From contig OX388314.1 in NCBI GenBank assembly GCA_947579605.1, positions 2,852,001 to 2,916,000 on the forward strand: DNA of 64,000 bases, read 5' to 3'. The notes beneath the pieces were generated by a model. The model was given only the letters and a program-made list of their open reading frames with translations, was not told the DNA's origin and made no database searches. The translations under genes and the position numbers were made by a program. Shown here piece after piece: positions 21,309 to 30,504 of the stretch. This DNA comes from Athripsodes cinereus. Its lineage: Eukaryota; Arthropoda; Insecta; Trichoptera; Leptoceridae. How positions within the stretch are numbered: position 1 is the first letter of the stretch; every line of letters begins with the position of its first letter.

Positions 21309-21589
21309 AAGTCTCACGAGAAGTCACAAAAAATATAATGGTAAAACAAAAAAGTAAATATATTTTTATTCTTTGATACAGAAATTCACATATTTTTTTT
21401 TTCTTATATCATCATTCAATTAATATTCTGAATAAAATATTAATTGCTTATTTACCTAGAATTGTAATGTTCACCGAAAACATTTAAGTAAAGTTGCAAA
21501 AAGCTGTTGGTTGCGAGTTTTTTCATTTTCATTCCAACAGTGAATCTTTGCGAATTGACATATTTGTTCAATCATTTATACTATCGTAT

Positions 21590-21915
21590 CATTTACCACG
21601 TGCGTAGTAGCCAGCGGACCAACTACATGCGATAAACTTGAATTTAGTCCTCTCCATGCCAAAACAAAGCGGTCAAGACATTCAGAATGGAAGACATATC
21701 TCATCTTTGAATTGAGTATGTGAAATGCTTCAATACGTGATGTTGTACAAATATTTATACTGTACCAATACGACATATTTTATACAATAAGTGGGGTGGC
21801 CAACAGATAATTTGTATCTTATAAACATTCGAATATTCTTCTCCATGCCAGTAAAAAATTGAGACATCCAGGATGGGTGACAAACACTATCGCTGAATTT
21901 AAAATGTAAAATTAG
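21590..21915 (-). mobile_element. Two degenerate SINE-A copies in tandem
   Basis: First copy about 21590-21760: GTAGCCAGCGGACCAACTAC, GTCCTCTCCATGCC, AAGACATTCAGAATGGAAGA. Second copy about 21788-21912: GTGGGGTGGCCAACAGATAA, TTCTTCTCCATGCCAGT, GACATCCAGGATGGGTGACA. Both are strongly diverged, so they are old. Confidence 0.75.
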
Positions 21916-22276
21916 CCCAATATTAACACCTTACTGTATAATTATAATGTGTGAAAATATTATCAAAATGTATAAAAATATTTGATTAAACCAACAATCC
22001 AGACTTGTGAACTGAATCATTTATAATATACTGGATAATTAAACCTCTACTGTAGTTCAGTATTGGAACTAAAGCAACCTAAGCTTGTAAATATTTTCAG
22101 TAGGAGTATACCACAATACATAGATCGCGTGACTAGAACATTTAGTTTGATCATAATAATTATTTTACATATATCTACTGCACATTAATGCGTTACATCT
22201 TTTGTAGTCTCAATAATTGATCAATTCTGCTAAAGTCGGTGCGATTAAGTCGCTTTCAACAAACAACCTTTATATA

Positions 22277-22395
22277 AATAAACTCGCCCTCTGTACCTAC
22301 ACTGAATTATATAACTGATATTTTTATGATACTTTGTATTGATTTGAAATAATGTAACCAATGTACAGTGAAGAATAAAATATATAAATAAAAAA
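22277..22395 (+). repeat. Repeat D copy
   Basis: ATAAACTCGCCCTCTGTACC, then AACTGATATTTTTATGATAC, GTAACCAATGTACAGTGAAG and AATAAAATATATAAATAAA. The unit recurs at 23925, 26655, 30093, 38015 and 58552. Its fixed end with an AATAAAW-rich tail suggests the 3' end of a LINE or SINE. Confidence 0.75.
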
Positions 22396-22621
22396 AAGAC
22401 TGGAAATTTAAACGAAAAATCAATTATGCGATCATTGTAGAGAGACCCTTCTCACACCTGGTGGTGAAATCTTAGGAGTTGTAGACCCCTATTACCGCAC
22501 ATTCAAACTAAAATTGTCATCACGAGCAGGTCTGAAGGGCCAGCAGGCCCAAATCACAAAAGGACGGTAATGCGACCAATCAAATTTTCAATAATTTAAT
22601 TTTAAATAATTTATTCACTCA

Positions 22622-22662
22622 CTCATACCATTACTGCATTACGGGTAGCCAGCACACCATTG
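22622..22662 (-). mobile_element. SINE-A tail fragment
   Basis: CTCATACCATTACTGCATTA and CGGGTAGCCAGCACACCATT match the last 45 bases of SINE-A in reverse. Confidence 0.55.
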
Positions 22663-22704
22663 AATTTTGTCAAAAAATGATTATTTACAAAACCCAAGAA
22701 CTCG

Positions 22705-23150
22705 TCTAATACCATCATGGAATATCTCGAGTTCGTCGGTAGCCTGGAGGTAGAGTCTCGGCCTCGTGATCATGGGGTCCGTGGTTCGATACCAGGTGCC
22801 GGCAAACTCCCCTTTCACGACACAAGCTTTTAGTAGCTTACTGTGAAAGGTGTATAAGGTTGTATTTGGGTTTATAACAAAAACCCAGATATATCTTTTT
22901 AAAAAAAAAAAAATCATCTCACGAGTGGGGTAGCCAGCAGATCAGCCGCATGCAATAAACATGCAAGCTGTCTTCTCAGTGATAACAAAAACTTAAAACA
23001 TTAAATATGGGTGACAAATTTTATTGCTGAACTAATGATTTAAAAAAAGTCTGTAATTTTTCAAAAACCTGCCTTCAATACACTCGAAAACTTACGGAAA
23101 AGAGTGACGACGAACCAATTCTTTGCCAGGTACTACAAGTACTCGTATTA
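22705..23150 (-). mobile_element. SINE-A copy interrupted by SINE-C
   Basis: The left part TAATACCATCATGGAATATC joins, across the SINE-C insertion, to CTCACGAGTGGGGTAGCCAG, GCATGCAATAAACATGCAAG, CTCGAAAACTTACGGAAAAG and CAATTCTTTGCCAGGTA. ATCTC occurs on both sides of SINE-C as a short target duplication. Confidence 0.8.
22729..22913 (+). mobile_element. SINE-C, complete tRNA-derived copy
   Basis: Starts GAGTTCGTCGGTAGCCTGGA, an A-box-like TAGCCTGGAGG; the B box GGTTCGATACC is at 22783-22793. The body (CAAACTCCCCTTTCACGACA, GTATAAGGTTGTATTTGGGT, ACCCAGATATATCTTTTT) ends in a 13-base A run. The tRNA-like head, unrelated body and A tail define a classic SINE. Other copies: 39711, 39066, 54779, 55978, 48425. 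Confidence 0.9.
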
Positions 23151-23515
23151 TATTGACAAACACTTGTTCTATTAATAAACTTAGATTTTTAGTGCCTACA
23201 GCATATAAAGTCCTAAGCTGAAAGCAAATAAAAAGGTTTTTATTTGTTGAGTGTATTATTGAGTTTCTTCTTTGTACCTATACGTGCTTTATTTGCTTAA
23301 TAAAATCATTATTATGAACAGTACAATGGCAATAGTCCTTTTACTAAATAAGTACTCCTTGTTAAGTATGTACATACCTACATACATACGTACACATAAC
23401 TATTAGTTAACTCATTTTATTAAACAAGAGAATAGAGAAACAATATTTTATTAACAATGGGTATAATTATTTGTTTCGGCAAAATAACAATAACAAACAA
23501 TGCTATTACCACTCA

Positions 23516-23636
23516 ACCATCACGTTGTATACCATGAGTTGGGTAGCCAGAGGATACCCTTCATTTAATAAACGTACAGATTGTTCTATCTGGGCCAATT
23601 AAAAAAGGACATTCAGGATTTGTGAAATGGTCAATC
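23516..23636 (-). mobile_element. SINE-A fragment
   Basis: ACCATCACGTTGTATACCAT, GAGTTGGGTAGCCAGAGGA and GGACATTCAGGATTTGTGAA are SINE-A in reverse. It stops at the FB-1 insertion. Confidence 0.65.
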
Positions 23637-23639
23637 GTA

Positions 23640-23900
23640 CACTGAGAAAAATACTCAAATCGAATCATTGGTACGGTACTATCAGATTAGGACCAGAGAT
23701 CGTACAAAAACGATTCATTGGTATAAATCTATAATAATAACTCTTCGCAAACAAATCATTGGTTAATTCACCAACAACTTGTTTGCGAAGAGTTAATATT
23801 ATAGATTCGTACTAATGAATCGTTTGTTCGATCTCTGGTCCTAATCTGATAGTACGTACCAATGATTCGTTGTGAAATTTCGTTAATATTTTTCTCAGTG
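23640..23900. mobile_element. Fold-back MITE FB-1, copy 2, TA duplication
   Basis: CACTGAGAAAAATACTCAAA to TATTTTTCTCAGTG, 261 bp, with the same fold-back as copy 1. TA flanks it at 23638-23639 and 23901-23902, an exact 2 bp target duplication. No coding frame. CACTG ends with 2 bp duplications would fit a CMC/Mirage-like or other TA-targeting transposase; the donor is not in this window. Confidence 0.92.
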
Positions 23901-23924
23901 TAGAATCTAGCATTAAGCATTATA

Positions 23925-24040
23925 GCGATAAACTCGCTCTCTGTACATTGAACTGTAAAACTGATGATAATTTGTATTGATTTAACATATTGTAATTGTA
24001 AGCAATGTACAGTGAAGAATAAAATAAATTAATAAATAGT
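23925..24040 (+). repeat. Repeat D copy
   Basis: GCGATAAACTCGCTCTCTGT, AAGCAATGTACAGTGAAGAA and AATAAATTAATAAAT as in the other copies. Confidence 0.75.
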
Positions 24041-24044
24041 TTGT

Positions 24045-24710
24045 ATGATGCAAACTAAAAAAAACAAGCAATCCTTATTTTATCCCTTCTTATAGTAGAG
24101 GGGAGATCAGAATATACACTTATGTGATTTTTCATTAGCAAAAAGTTAACGCAAACAACTTTTCAAAAATTTAAAAATATATATTATGTAACCAATGTGG
24201 AGAAATCACGGGTATGTTTGCTAGGTATTGAATAAAATGTTAAATAAAACAGTAAATTGGGTCCCACTTAAATAATAAAACAAATGATATATAAAATAAA
24301 TAATAATAACAAAGGAGGACAGACCAAATAGTACATTATAATATCTTTCGTAGTACCTACGCAACTCTGAATCACATAATATAATGATAATAATAAGTGT
24401 ACCTCTATTACTGGACCTGTTTCGGTCTTTTTTGAATGTGGAGAGTTTATGATTATATTCTCCTTTACGTGTCCGTCCCTATTCAGATCTCAACTGTAAT
24501 CTATGTCCTCTCCAAACAAAAGAAAGCCTTTATTCGTGCTTCGTGCGAATGTAATTCAATTGAAAAGATTCATGTCGTTTTCCCACAATGTGTAAATGCT
24601 TTTAAATTAGACAAACATACCTACTAGGTTAATGACTAGGTATAAGTTTCCTGAAAAGAACGGGGTACAGATATTAAATAAATACTACAGATTAAAAAAA
24701 TAAGAAATTA
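24045..24710. other. AT-rich stretch, no gene seen
   Basis: No motif, repeat family or convincing coding frame recognised. Confidence 0.4.
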
Positions 24711-24717
24711 CAGATAT

Positions 24718-24991
24718 CACATTTTGAACCGCTCAAGATTGATCACTCCAATTGATCACACTCACCGATAGTCAACCCATTACCTAGGTTTAAAGAGTAC
24801 CCTTAACCAAGCCTTGAGTCGATTCATAAGCATCGAAACTCTGTGTCGTGCACTTCAAAAGCAAGTTCACATATTATGTATGTGTATCATACACAATATA
24901 CCTACCAAGTTAATACCTATTCAAATAGGTTGACTATCTGTGATTGTGATCAATTGGAATGAATAATCTAGAGTGGTTCAAAATATGATTG
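24718..24991. mobile_element. Long-TIR MITE (family FB-5)
   Basis: Left arm CATTTTGAACCGCTCAAGAT, CTCCAATTGATCACACTCAC and CGATAGTCAACCCA (24719-24780) is inverted at 24926-24991 (GTTGACTATCTGTGATTGTG, ATCAATTGGAAT, GAGTGGTTCAAAATATG). The interior (24787-24840) contains a piece that resembles an end of FB-4. Flanking duplications were not clear. Confidence 0.72.
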
Positions 24992-25404
24992 ACAACTACA
25001 CTTCTAGTTAGTAAAATCCAGTTCCAAGACATCCAATTGTGACAAAAAATTCATAACATAAATTACAGACATGTTTACTTTTGTTAATTTTTTTAAAATA
25101 AATTTGGTTGTCATGTTTCCCTTTAAGATACACGTAGGTATGAAAAGTTCTAAAAAATGTTATGGTAGTAAGTATCTATATTGTAAAGCTATACAAAAAG
25201 AATGCGTGTCCCTTTTGTCATATGGGACTTGAAAAGGATATTGACATGAAGATGTTTTTCATAAAAGCTAAGAGTGCATATTATTAACCAAAACATTATT
25301 TTCCCATTAAACTAAAGTTGTAGTTTGCATCTTATTACCCATTGGTGATGATAGTAATAAATTTTGCTCTTAAAAAAGTTTCTTATGGGAATATGATATA
25401 TATA

Positions 25405-25645
25405 TAGATTATTCACACCACTAGAGTTAGTCCCTAGCCAAGATGTGAATTATTTATAATGGGTATTCAACGGTACACACATACAATGCACTAACACGTT
25501 AATGTAACATCCAGACTCAGAACAATTTGAAAAAGTTATTACTCTTATTTTAAAATTATTATTCATTTTTGCCCTGGCCATGAATCGAACCAGGGTCATT
25601 GTGACAAAAGAGCGTTACCTCAGTGCCACAACGGTCGTCAAATAT
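25405..25645 (-). mobile_element. SINE-B copy (tRNA-derived)
   Basis: On the minus strand the head has A-box-like TGGCACTGAGG and B-box-like GGTTCGATTCA. The body AACATCCAGACTCAGAACAA, CACACCACTAGAGTTAGTCC and the TGTATTATGGGTACC-type 3' part are shared with copies at 37195, 49297, 56178 and 63055. Confidence 0.75.
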
Positions 25646-25649
25646 TTTA

Positions 25650-26650
25650 TAAAATATTTTTTCTTTATTTTTAATTCAAAGTTTTTTTAATTACAAATAC
25701 TTAAATAGCAAAAAAATCGACATCCATGAACGAAACTTTTTTTTACTACCCACACTTCTGAGAAAGTGAATTATGCTTTTTCCGACAGTACATATATTAT
25801 GTTTCATTCAAGTTGCTAGAGAGAGGGCTTTCTACATCTTCAGGAATTTGGCGAATTGAAAAAAAAGTTCATTGCCAGTTGCACATCTTTAATACATTTA
25901 AATAAATATTCGCCCAATTGAAATCACACAACCTACTCATTTTTTTTTAAATTCAAATGAATAATTTTAGATTGAAATAATATTGTACAAACCTATATTG
26001 TGTAATATATCAGATCTTAATTGCATGTCAGACGAGTTAGACAATTTTATAGCAAGAACTGCCAAGTGTTGTATCGCAATCTATCTATTTGATTCTTAGA
26101 CATAGTTTATTGAATTATGTGAGATGTTAATAGTGTGATATACTAATGCATTTTCAATGTTGCATAAGACACATAATATATGTATATTCGTATTATATCT
26201 GAATAATGTTATATACTGTCTTGTTGTTCGTACTAGAGTGTACTTGTTATTCACTTTTGATATACAGAATATATGAGACACTTTTCAGATAATTTCCTTT
26301 GAATTAATTCTAAGCTTCGTCTTCATTATAAATATAGTAATTTATGTTTTGTTATATGTAATAGTAAAAATGTATTAATATAAATTTGTAAAATAATATT
26401 AATACCAATGAAATATAATTACGTAGGTATATTATGACTTGCAAAGTACTATTAAAAGAATAAAAATAATTGAATGAACATGTTCTGTTTCATTTAAAGA
26501 TAATTTTGGTTTACACGAAATTAAATATACCTATTATTAAAATTACTCATTTAATTACAAAGTAAATATCTTTATATTTAAGAAATAATTGTAATACATT
26601 TCCGAGATTCTAAGATATTTTACATTTTCCGAGTTAGTTAGAAGACATCG
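25650..26650. other. AT-rich stretch, no gene seen
   Basis: No repeat family or coding frame recognised. Confidence 0.4.
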
Positions 26651-26717
26651 CATTCTAGCGATAAACTCACCCACTGTACATTAAGTTGTTTAACTGATAT
26701 TTAACTGATATTTTTAT

Positions 26718-26952
26718 AGAATTAAAATAAATTTAAAATAAAACACTGTATAACTTTCATTATGAACAATATTTGACTCAGAGGCCTTTTGGGTAGACAC
26801 TCATCATCAGTGAGTTTTAATTAGGAACTTTTACTATGGAAGTGAAAAAAATTTAATTAGGAAGTGAAAGTTATGCAGTGTTTAATTTTAAATCTATTTT
26901 AATTATATTAAAATGAACTTTCACAAAGTTATTCCAAGTACTATACAATCAT
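26718..26952 (-). mobile_element. 235 bp insertion with inverted arms and hammerhead-like core
   Basis: TGATATTTTTAT is duplicated at 26706-26717 and 26953-26964 (12 bp). Inside, AATTAAAATAAATTTAAAAT and AAAACACTGTATAACTTTC are inverted around 26865-26900. The minus strand carries ACUCA, CUGAUGA, U, a weak stem II, AAAAGGCCUC and UGAGU (26774-26817). A 12 bp duplication, lopsided inverted repeats and hammerhead core fit a truncated Penelope-like or retrozyme-like insertion. Confidence 0.65.
26774..26817 (-). ncRNA. Hammerhead-like motif, degenerate
   Basis: Minus strand: stem I ACUCA/UGAGU, core CUGAUGA (complement of 26804-26810) plus extra U, then palindromic stem III GGCC followed by UC. 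The conserved GAAA reads AAAA here and stem II is weak, so it is probably inactive. Confidence 0.45.
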
Positions 26953-27029
26953 TGATATTTTTATGTTTCATTTCTTTGATTTCAAATAATGTAACCAATA
27001 TACAGTGACGAATAAAGTAAATAAAAAAA

Positions 27030-28160
27030 AATAATCCGAAACCATGGGGAAGAAAAATAAAGTAACTTTTCATATAAAAAAACGAAAAAATGTAAACGTT
27101 TGTTCCCGTTTTAATTCAAATAATTAGATACATTAATAAAATTATTATTCAAATTCGTGAAATTCCCTCGGAAGGGAGAATCTTGGGATTTCTTTTGCAA
27201 AGAAAATAAGGGTTAATTTAGAATTTATTACGTTTTGAAAAACAGCTGGGTATTATCATTAATTGCTTTGTTTCTGGGGCGAGAAACAAGCGAAAGGATG
27301 TCGCCTTTTTGTCCTTCAAACAATATGAATGTTAAATTATATTCAAGTTTAATAATGTTTCAAGCGTTTATATGAAAGATAAAGTACAATTTAATATATT
27401 ATAATTTTAAAAAAATTCACTAAACTTTACAAGCTTTGTGGAGAAAACAAATGATCTTTATTGCATATTATCTAATATAATAAAGTTTCTGTAATCATAA
27501 ATTGTATTTATTGCAAAATTTGTTTAATGTTTGTATGGATGTCGCATTATTAATACGGCTCCGTTTAATGAAGTATCCTATCCATCTCAAGAGCGTAGAG
27601 TCGAGAATCAAACTTAACTGCTTTAGTTTTACCATAATATAATGACAAATTATTTTAAATAGTTGTTTGTATTTGTTGGTGATTTGGACTTACCTTACAT
27701 TCAATAGCTGAGGTGTTGCGAACATCTACCTCTAACGGGACACTTGAAAAATGTTGAAAAAAATAGACGCACTTATCTTTTAATCAATCTAGTAGTCAGG
27801 CCTCGAGCTACAAACGGGTATATCGGGCATTTTACCAGGGCGCTAATTTTCAGAGGGCGTAGAATATTATAAAACCTTTGTGAGTTGATAAATTGTAAAA
27901 AACAATTTTGTCAAATATTTTATTTGTATGTACCTATTATCTGTTACGTTTCTTCATCCGTTTATGAACGTATCACACTATTATTGCATCGCCTTAAAAT
28001 GGCAAAGGTTTGCCGCAATGCATTACATAGTAATTAAAAAAAACAAATACTTTATAACATAATTATAGTATGTATAAATACTTGAAATTATTAAAATTCC
28101 TATCGTAGATCGATGATTTGGTGACGGGATGATAGGAATTTTTAATGCAAGTGAAATTCT
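27030..28160. other. AT-rich stretch, no gene seen
   Basis: No coding frame. A short G-rich phrase at 27798-27865 (CAGGCCTCGAGCTACAAACG, AGAGGGCGTAGAATATT) may be an eroded repeat but could not be assigned. Confidence 0.4.
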
Positions 28161-28167
28161 TAGAACT

Positions 28168-28315
28168 ACTACTTTACCATCACGGCATATCCCACAAGTG
28201 GGGGAGCCAGCAGACCAGCTGCATAAAATAAACTTGCAAGCTGTATTCTGCGTGTCAATATAAAATCAAGACATTCAATATGGGTGGCAAACCTCATCGC
28301 TGAATTAAGAGTATT
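28168..28315 (-). mobile_element. SINE-A, head-truncated
   Basis: TTTACCATCACGGCATATCC, CACAAGTGGGGGAGCCAGCA, AAGACATTCAATATGGGTGG and CTCATCGCTGAATTAAGA match SINE-A in reverse; the head is lost. Confidence 0.8.
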
Positions 28316-28349
28316 GTTAACAGATATTAAAAACCTTACGTGCTACGCG

Positions 28350-28615
28350 GTAAAAACTCTGATGTAAGGAGGATATGCTACACGGAGGACATAGTGAGAT
28401 GGAATAGGAAGAGGTAACAATTCTGGAGAGACCATATATGGACAGGATGACTGAAAAAAGATCGCCCAAATAGCTGCAAAGAAGACACCAGCTAGCTCAC
28501 GTTCACGAGGAAGACCACCAAAAAGATGGAAGGATAGCTGGTCCTCGGTGTCACAAGAGGGAACAACTTCCAAAGCAACAGATTAATGGTCTACTACAAG
28601 AGGAAGAAGTAGAGA
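28350..28615 (+). pseudogene. LINE ORF C-terminal remnant, GAAGAAG tail
   Basis: Across frameshifts the plus strand gives RWNRKR, RPNSCKED, RGRPPKRWKDSW-like sequence (GGAAGACCACCAAAAAGATG near 28519), SSVSQEGNNFQSNRL and a GAGGAAGAAG tail. The same family gives KPPKR-KDSLSFTLQEGH at 39300-39455. Only the region after the RT core is present. Confidence 0.65.
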
Positions 28616-28679
28616 AATCATCTGCATAACTTAAAAAATGTGCAAACATCATATTACTATGTAGATGTTCACATCGCCT

Positions 28680-29775
28680 CCCTTCAGGGTTCAGTGAAAT
28701 GCGAGGCTTATGTTTAACACTAGTGCGTCTTGTTCATAACACAAAATTAGTGTGAAAACGGGCGACAGTAGACCAGTATGCCCGGGGCCTCTTTTACTCT
28801 AACCAGGGGCCTGGTAATAATAGGTTTATTAAAATGTTTTTGCTAGATGTATTTTTTACAGCTTTTTAAGTCTTGTTAGGTACTTAATGTTAATTAAATT
28901 ATAAATAAAAAAAAACTTTTGCTTGGATACAAAATAACGCAAGAAATTTATGGTTCTTCAACCTTATAAGTATGGCGTTTTGCCTGAAGGCGAAGTTAAA
29001 ATATTAAAGACATGATTTTTAATAATTATTTTAAAATATTATATTAATTTTTTTTTATCAAAATTAAAAGCGAAAAAATTGAATAAGTAAGCTTTTGCTG
29101 AAAAATTTTTTTTTTTTTAATTTATTTCAAGACTCGATGTAATATACTTTTTTTTAATATTATATAAGAAAAATTATATATAATTGACGTAGGCGGAAAA
29201 AAATTTCAAATACACCAAGAGTTTTTTATCCCTGTTGTAGTTCTATTAAATAATTTTCCTTTTCATGGAATAATTTTGTGAAATTAAATATTAATACAGC
29301 ACAGAATAAAAAAATAATATTAAGGGCAAAAGGACTGGGCTAAAAGAAGCTTGGGGGATGATTTTAATTACATAATCATTGAATATGAAAAGGCGTGATG
29401 TGGAATAACGCAATTGATAAAAATAATTTTATAATGAAAACATTTTAATTTAATTATTTTTCAATTAAAATATTATGAATAAATATAATTATAACGTTTC
29501 TTTAGTTCACTTTTGGGTATGTTTCTATATAAACAACAGTTGAACAATTTATGAGTGAAATAATAAATATTATTGTAGTATACCTATTATTAAGTACTTG
29601 ATGAAAAGCAATATTTATAAGTTAGTAAAAAAAATGTGATTATTTGAGTGAAATTCTAAGATTCACTAAGATTTTCTTTGAAAAAATATTTCAATAGAGA
29701 AATTTTCTATTTTATATCAAACAAAGACGATTTTTTAAAAAAAAAATTCATCAATCATTCCATTTTTTCCTGTAA
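28680..29775. other. AT-rich stretch, no gene seen
   Basis: No coding frame or repeat family recognised; long A/T runs near 29041-29120. Confidence 0.4.
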
Positions 29776-30090
29776 CTGCATCTACCAAAAGTGAGTTAGC
29801 TAGCGGGCTTACTGCTTATAATATACCTATATGCAAAGTGCACTGAGAAAAATACTAACGAAATTTCACAACGAATCATAGGTAGGTACGTAGCAAATTG
29901 TTGGTAAATAAGTATACCAACGACTTGTTTGTGATAGGTAATAATATTATAGATTTGTACTAATGAATCGTTTGTACAATCTCTGGTCCTAATCTGATAG
30001 TACGTACCAATGATTCGTTGTGAGTATTTTTCTCAGTGTTTAGTCCTCTCCGTGGCAATAAAATTTAAGACATTCAGGATGGGTGGAAAA
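29775..30090 (-). mobile_element. Old SINE-A copy interrupted by FB-1 copy 3
   Basis: Left of the MITE ATCTACCAAAAGTGAGTTAG and CTATATGCAAAG, right of it TAGTCCTCTCCGTGGCAATA and AAGACATTCAGGATGGGTGG, together follow the SINE-A order. Confidence 0.72.
29841..30038. mobile_element. Fold-back MITE FB-1, copy 3, internally shortened
   Basis: CACTGAGAAAAATACTAACG to TATTTTTCTCAGTG, 198 bp. Compared with copies 1 and 2, about 60 bp of the left half (the CAGATTAGGACCAGAG region) is missing. Flanks are TG (29839-29840) and TT (30039-30040), consistent with a diverged 2 bp duplication. Confidence 0.88.
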
Positions 30091-30198
30091 CTCTTTGGAA
30101 TTTGGGTTAGTTGGAAGAAATCGGGCCTCTGCCATAAACTCGCCCTCTGTACATTGATGATATTTTATTTGAATACATTTTTCTATAAAATTGTATGT

Positions 30199-30452
30199 AT
30201 TCACTGTGTCGGTGTTTAGGTAGTAGAATTCCATATCGAAATAAATAAAACAAGCGTTTTATTACACTAATGATTTAATCTGTGAGAGAGACGTCTTTCG
30301 TCTTATGAGGACATTGGCAATCTGATTTTAAAAATACAAATAATTACAGGTTGTATTTTTAAAATCAGACTGACAATGTCCTCATAAGACGAAAGACGTC
30401 TCTCTCACAGATTAAATCATTAGTACAATAAAACGCTTGTTTTATTTATTTC
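30199..30452. mobile_element. Hairpin insertion, 102 bp arms, 12 bp target duplication
   Basis: AAAATTGTATGT is duplicated at 30187-30198 and 30453-30464. Arms 30238-30339 and 30351-30452 pair almost perfectly around an 11 bp loop. A 39 bp unpaired leader (30199-30237) precedes the left arm, so this is not a simple TIR element. Both arms carry GTCCTCATAAGACGAAAGAC, the stem II/GAAA/palindrome part of the hammerhead-like motif. A retroposed inverted dimer of a Penelope-like terminal repeat is a plausible origin. Confidence 0.75.
30370..30412 (+). ncRNA. Hammerhead-like motif, degenerate
   Basis: CUGACAA (G8 changed to A), extra U, stem II GUC-CUCAUAA-GAC, GAAA, palindromic stem III GACGUC, then UC. 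The layout repeats that at 16213-16290, but the changed core base would be expected to abolish cleavage. A more eroded copy is inverted in the left arm. Confidence 0.45.
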
Positions 30453-30504
30453 AAAATTGTATGTGTTGTGATCAATAGTAAAGAATGAATAAATAAATAA
30501 ATAC

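Larger units (their letters stand above)
26655..27025 (+). repeat. Repeat D copy split by an insertion
   Basis: GCGATAAACTCACCCACTGT up to 26717 and GTTTCATTTCTTTGATTTCA, AATATACAGTGACGAATAAA after 26964 reconstruct one repeat D unit. The insertion lies at 26718-26952. Confidence 0.78.
30093..30500 (+). repeat. Repeat D copy split by a 254 bp hairpin insertion
   Basis: GTTAGTTGGAAGAAATCGGG, CTCGCCCTCTGTACATTGAT on the left and TTGTGATCAATAGTAAAGAA, TGAATAAATAAATAAATA on the right form one unit. Confidence 0.78.

Noticed and set aside
22729..22913. Possible tRNA gene at the SINE-C head
   Set aside because: Same head occurs in several dispersed copies attached to the same body and A tail, so it is a SINE.
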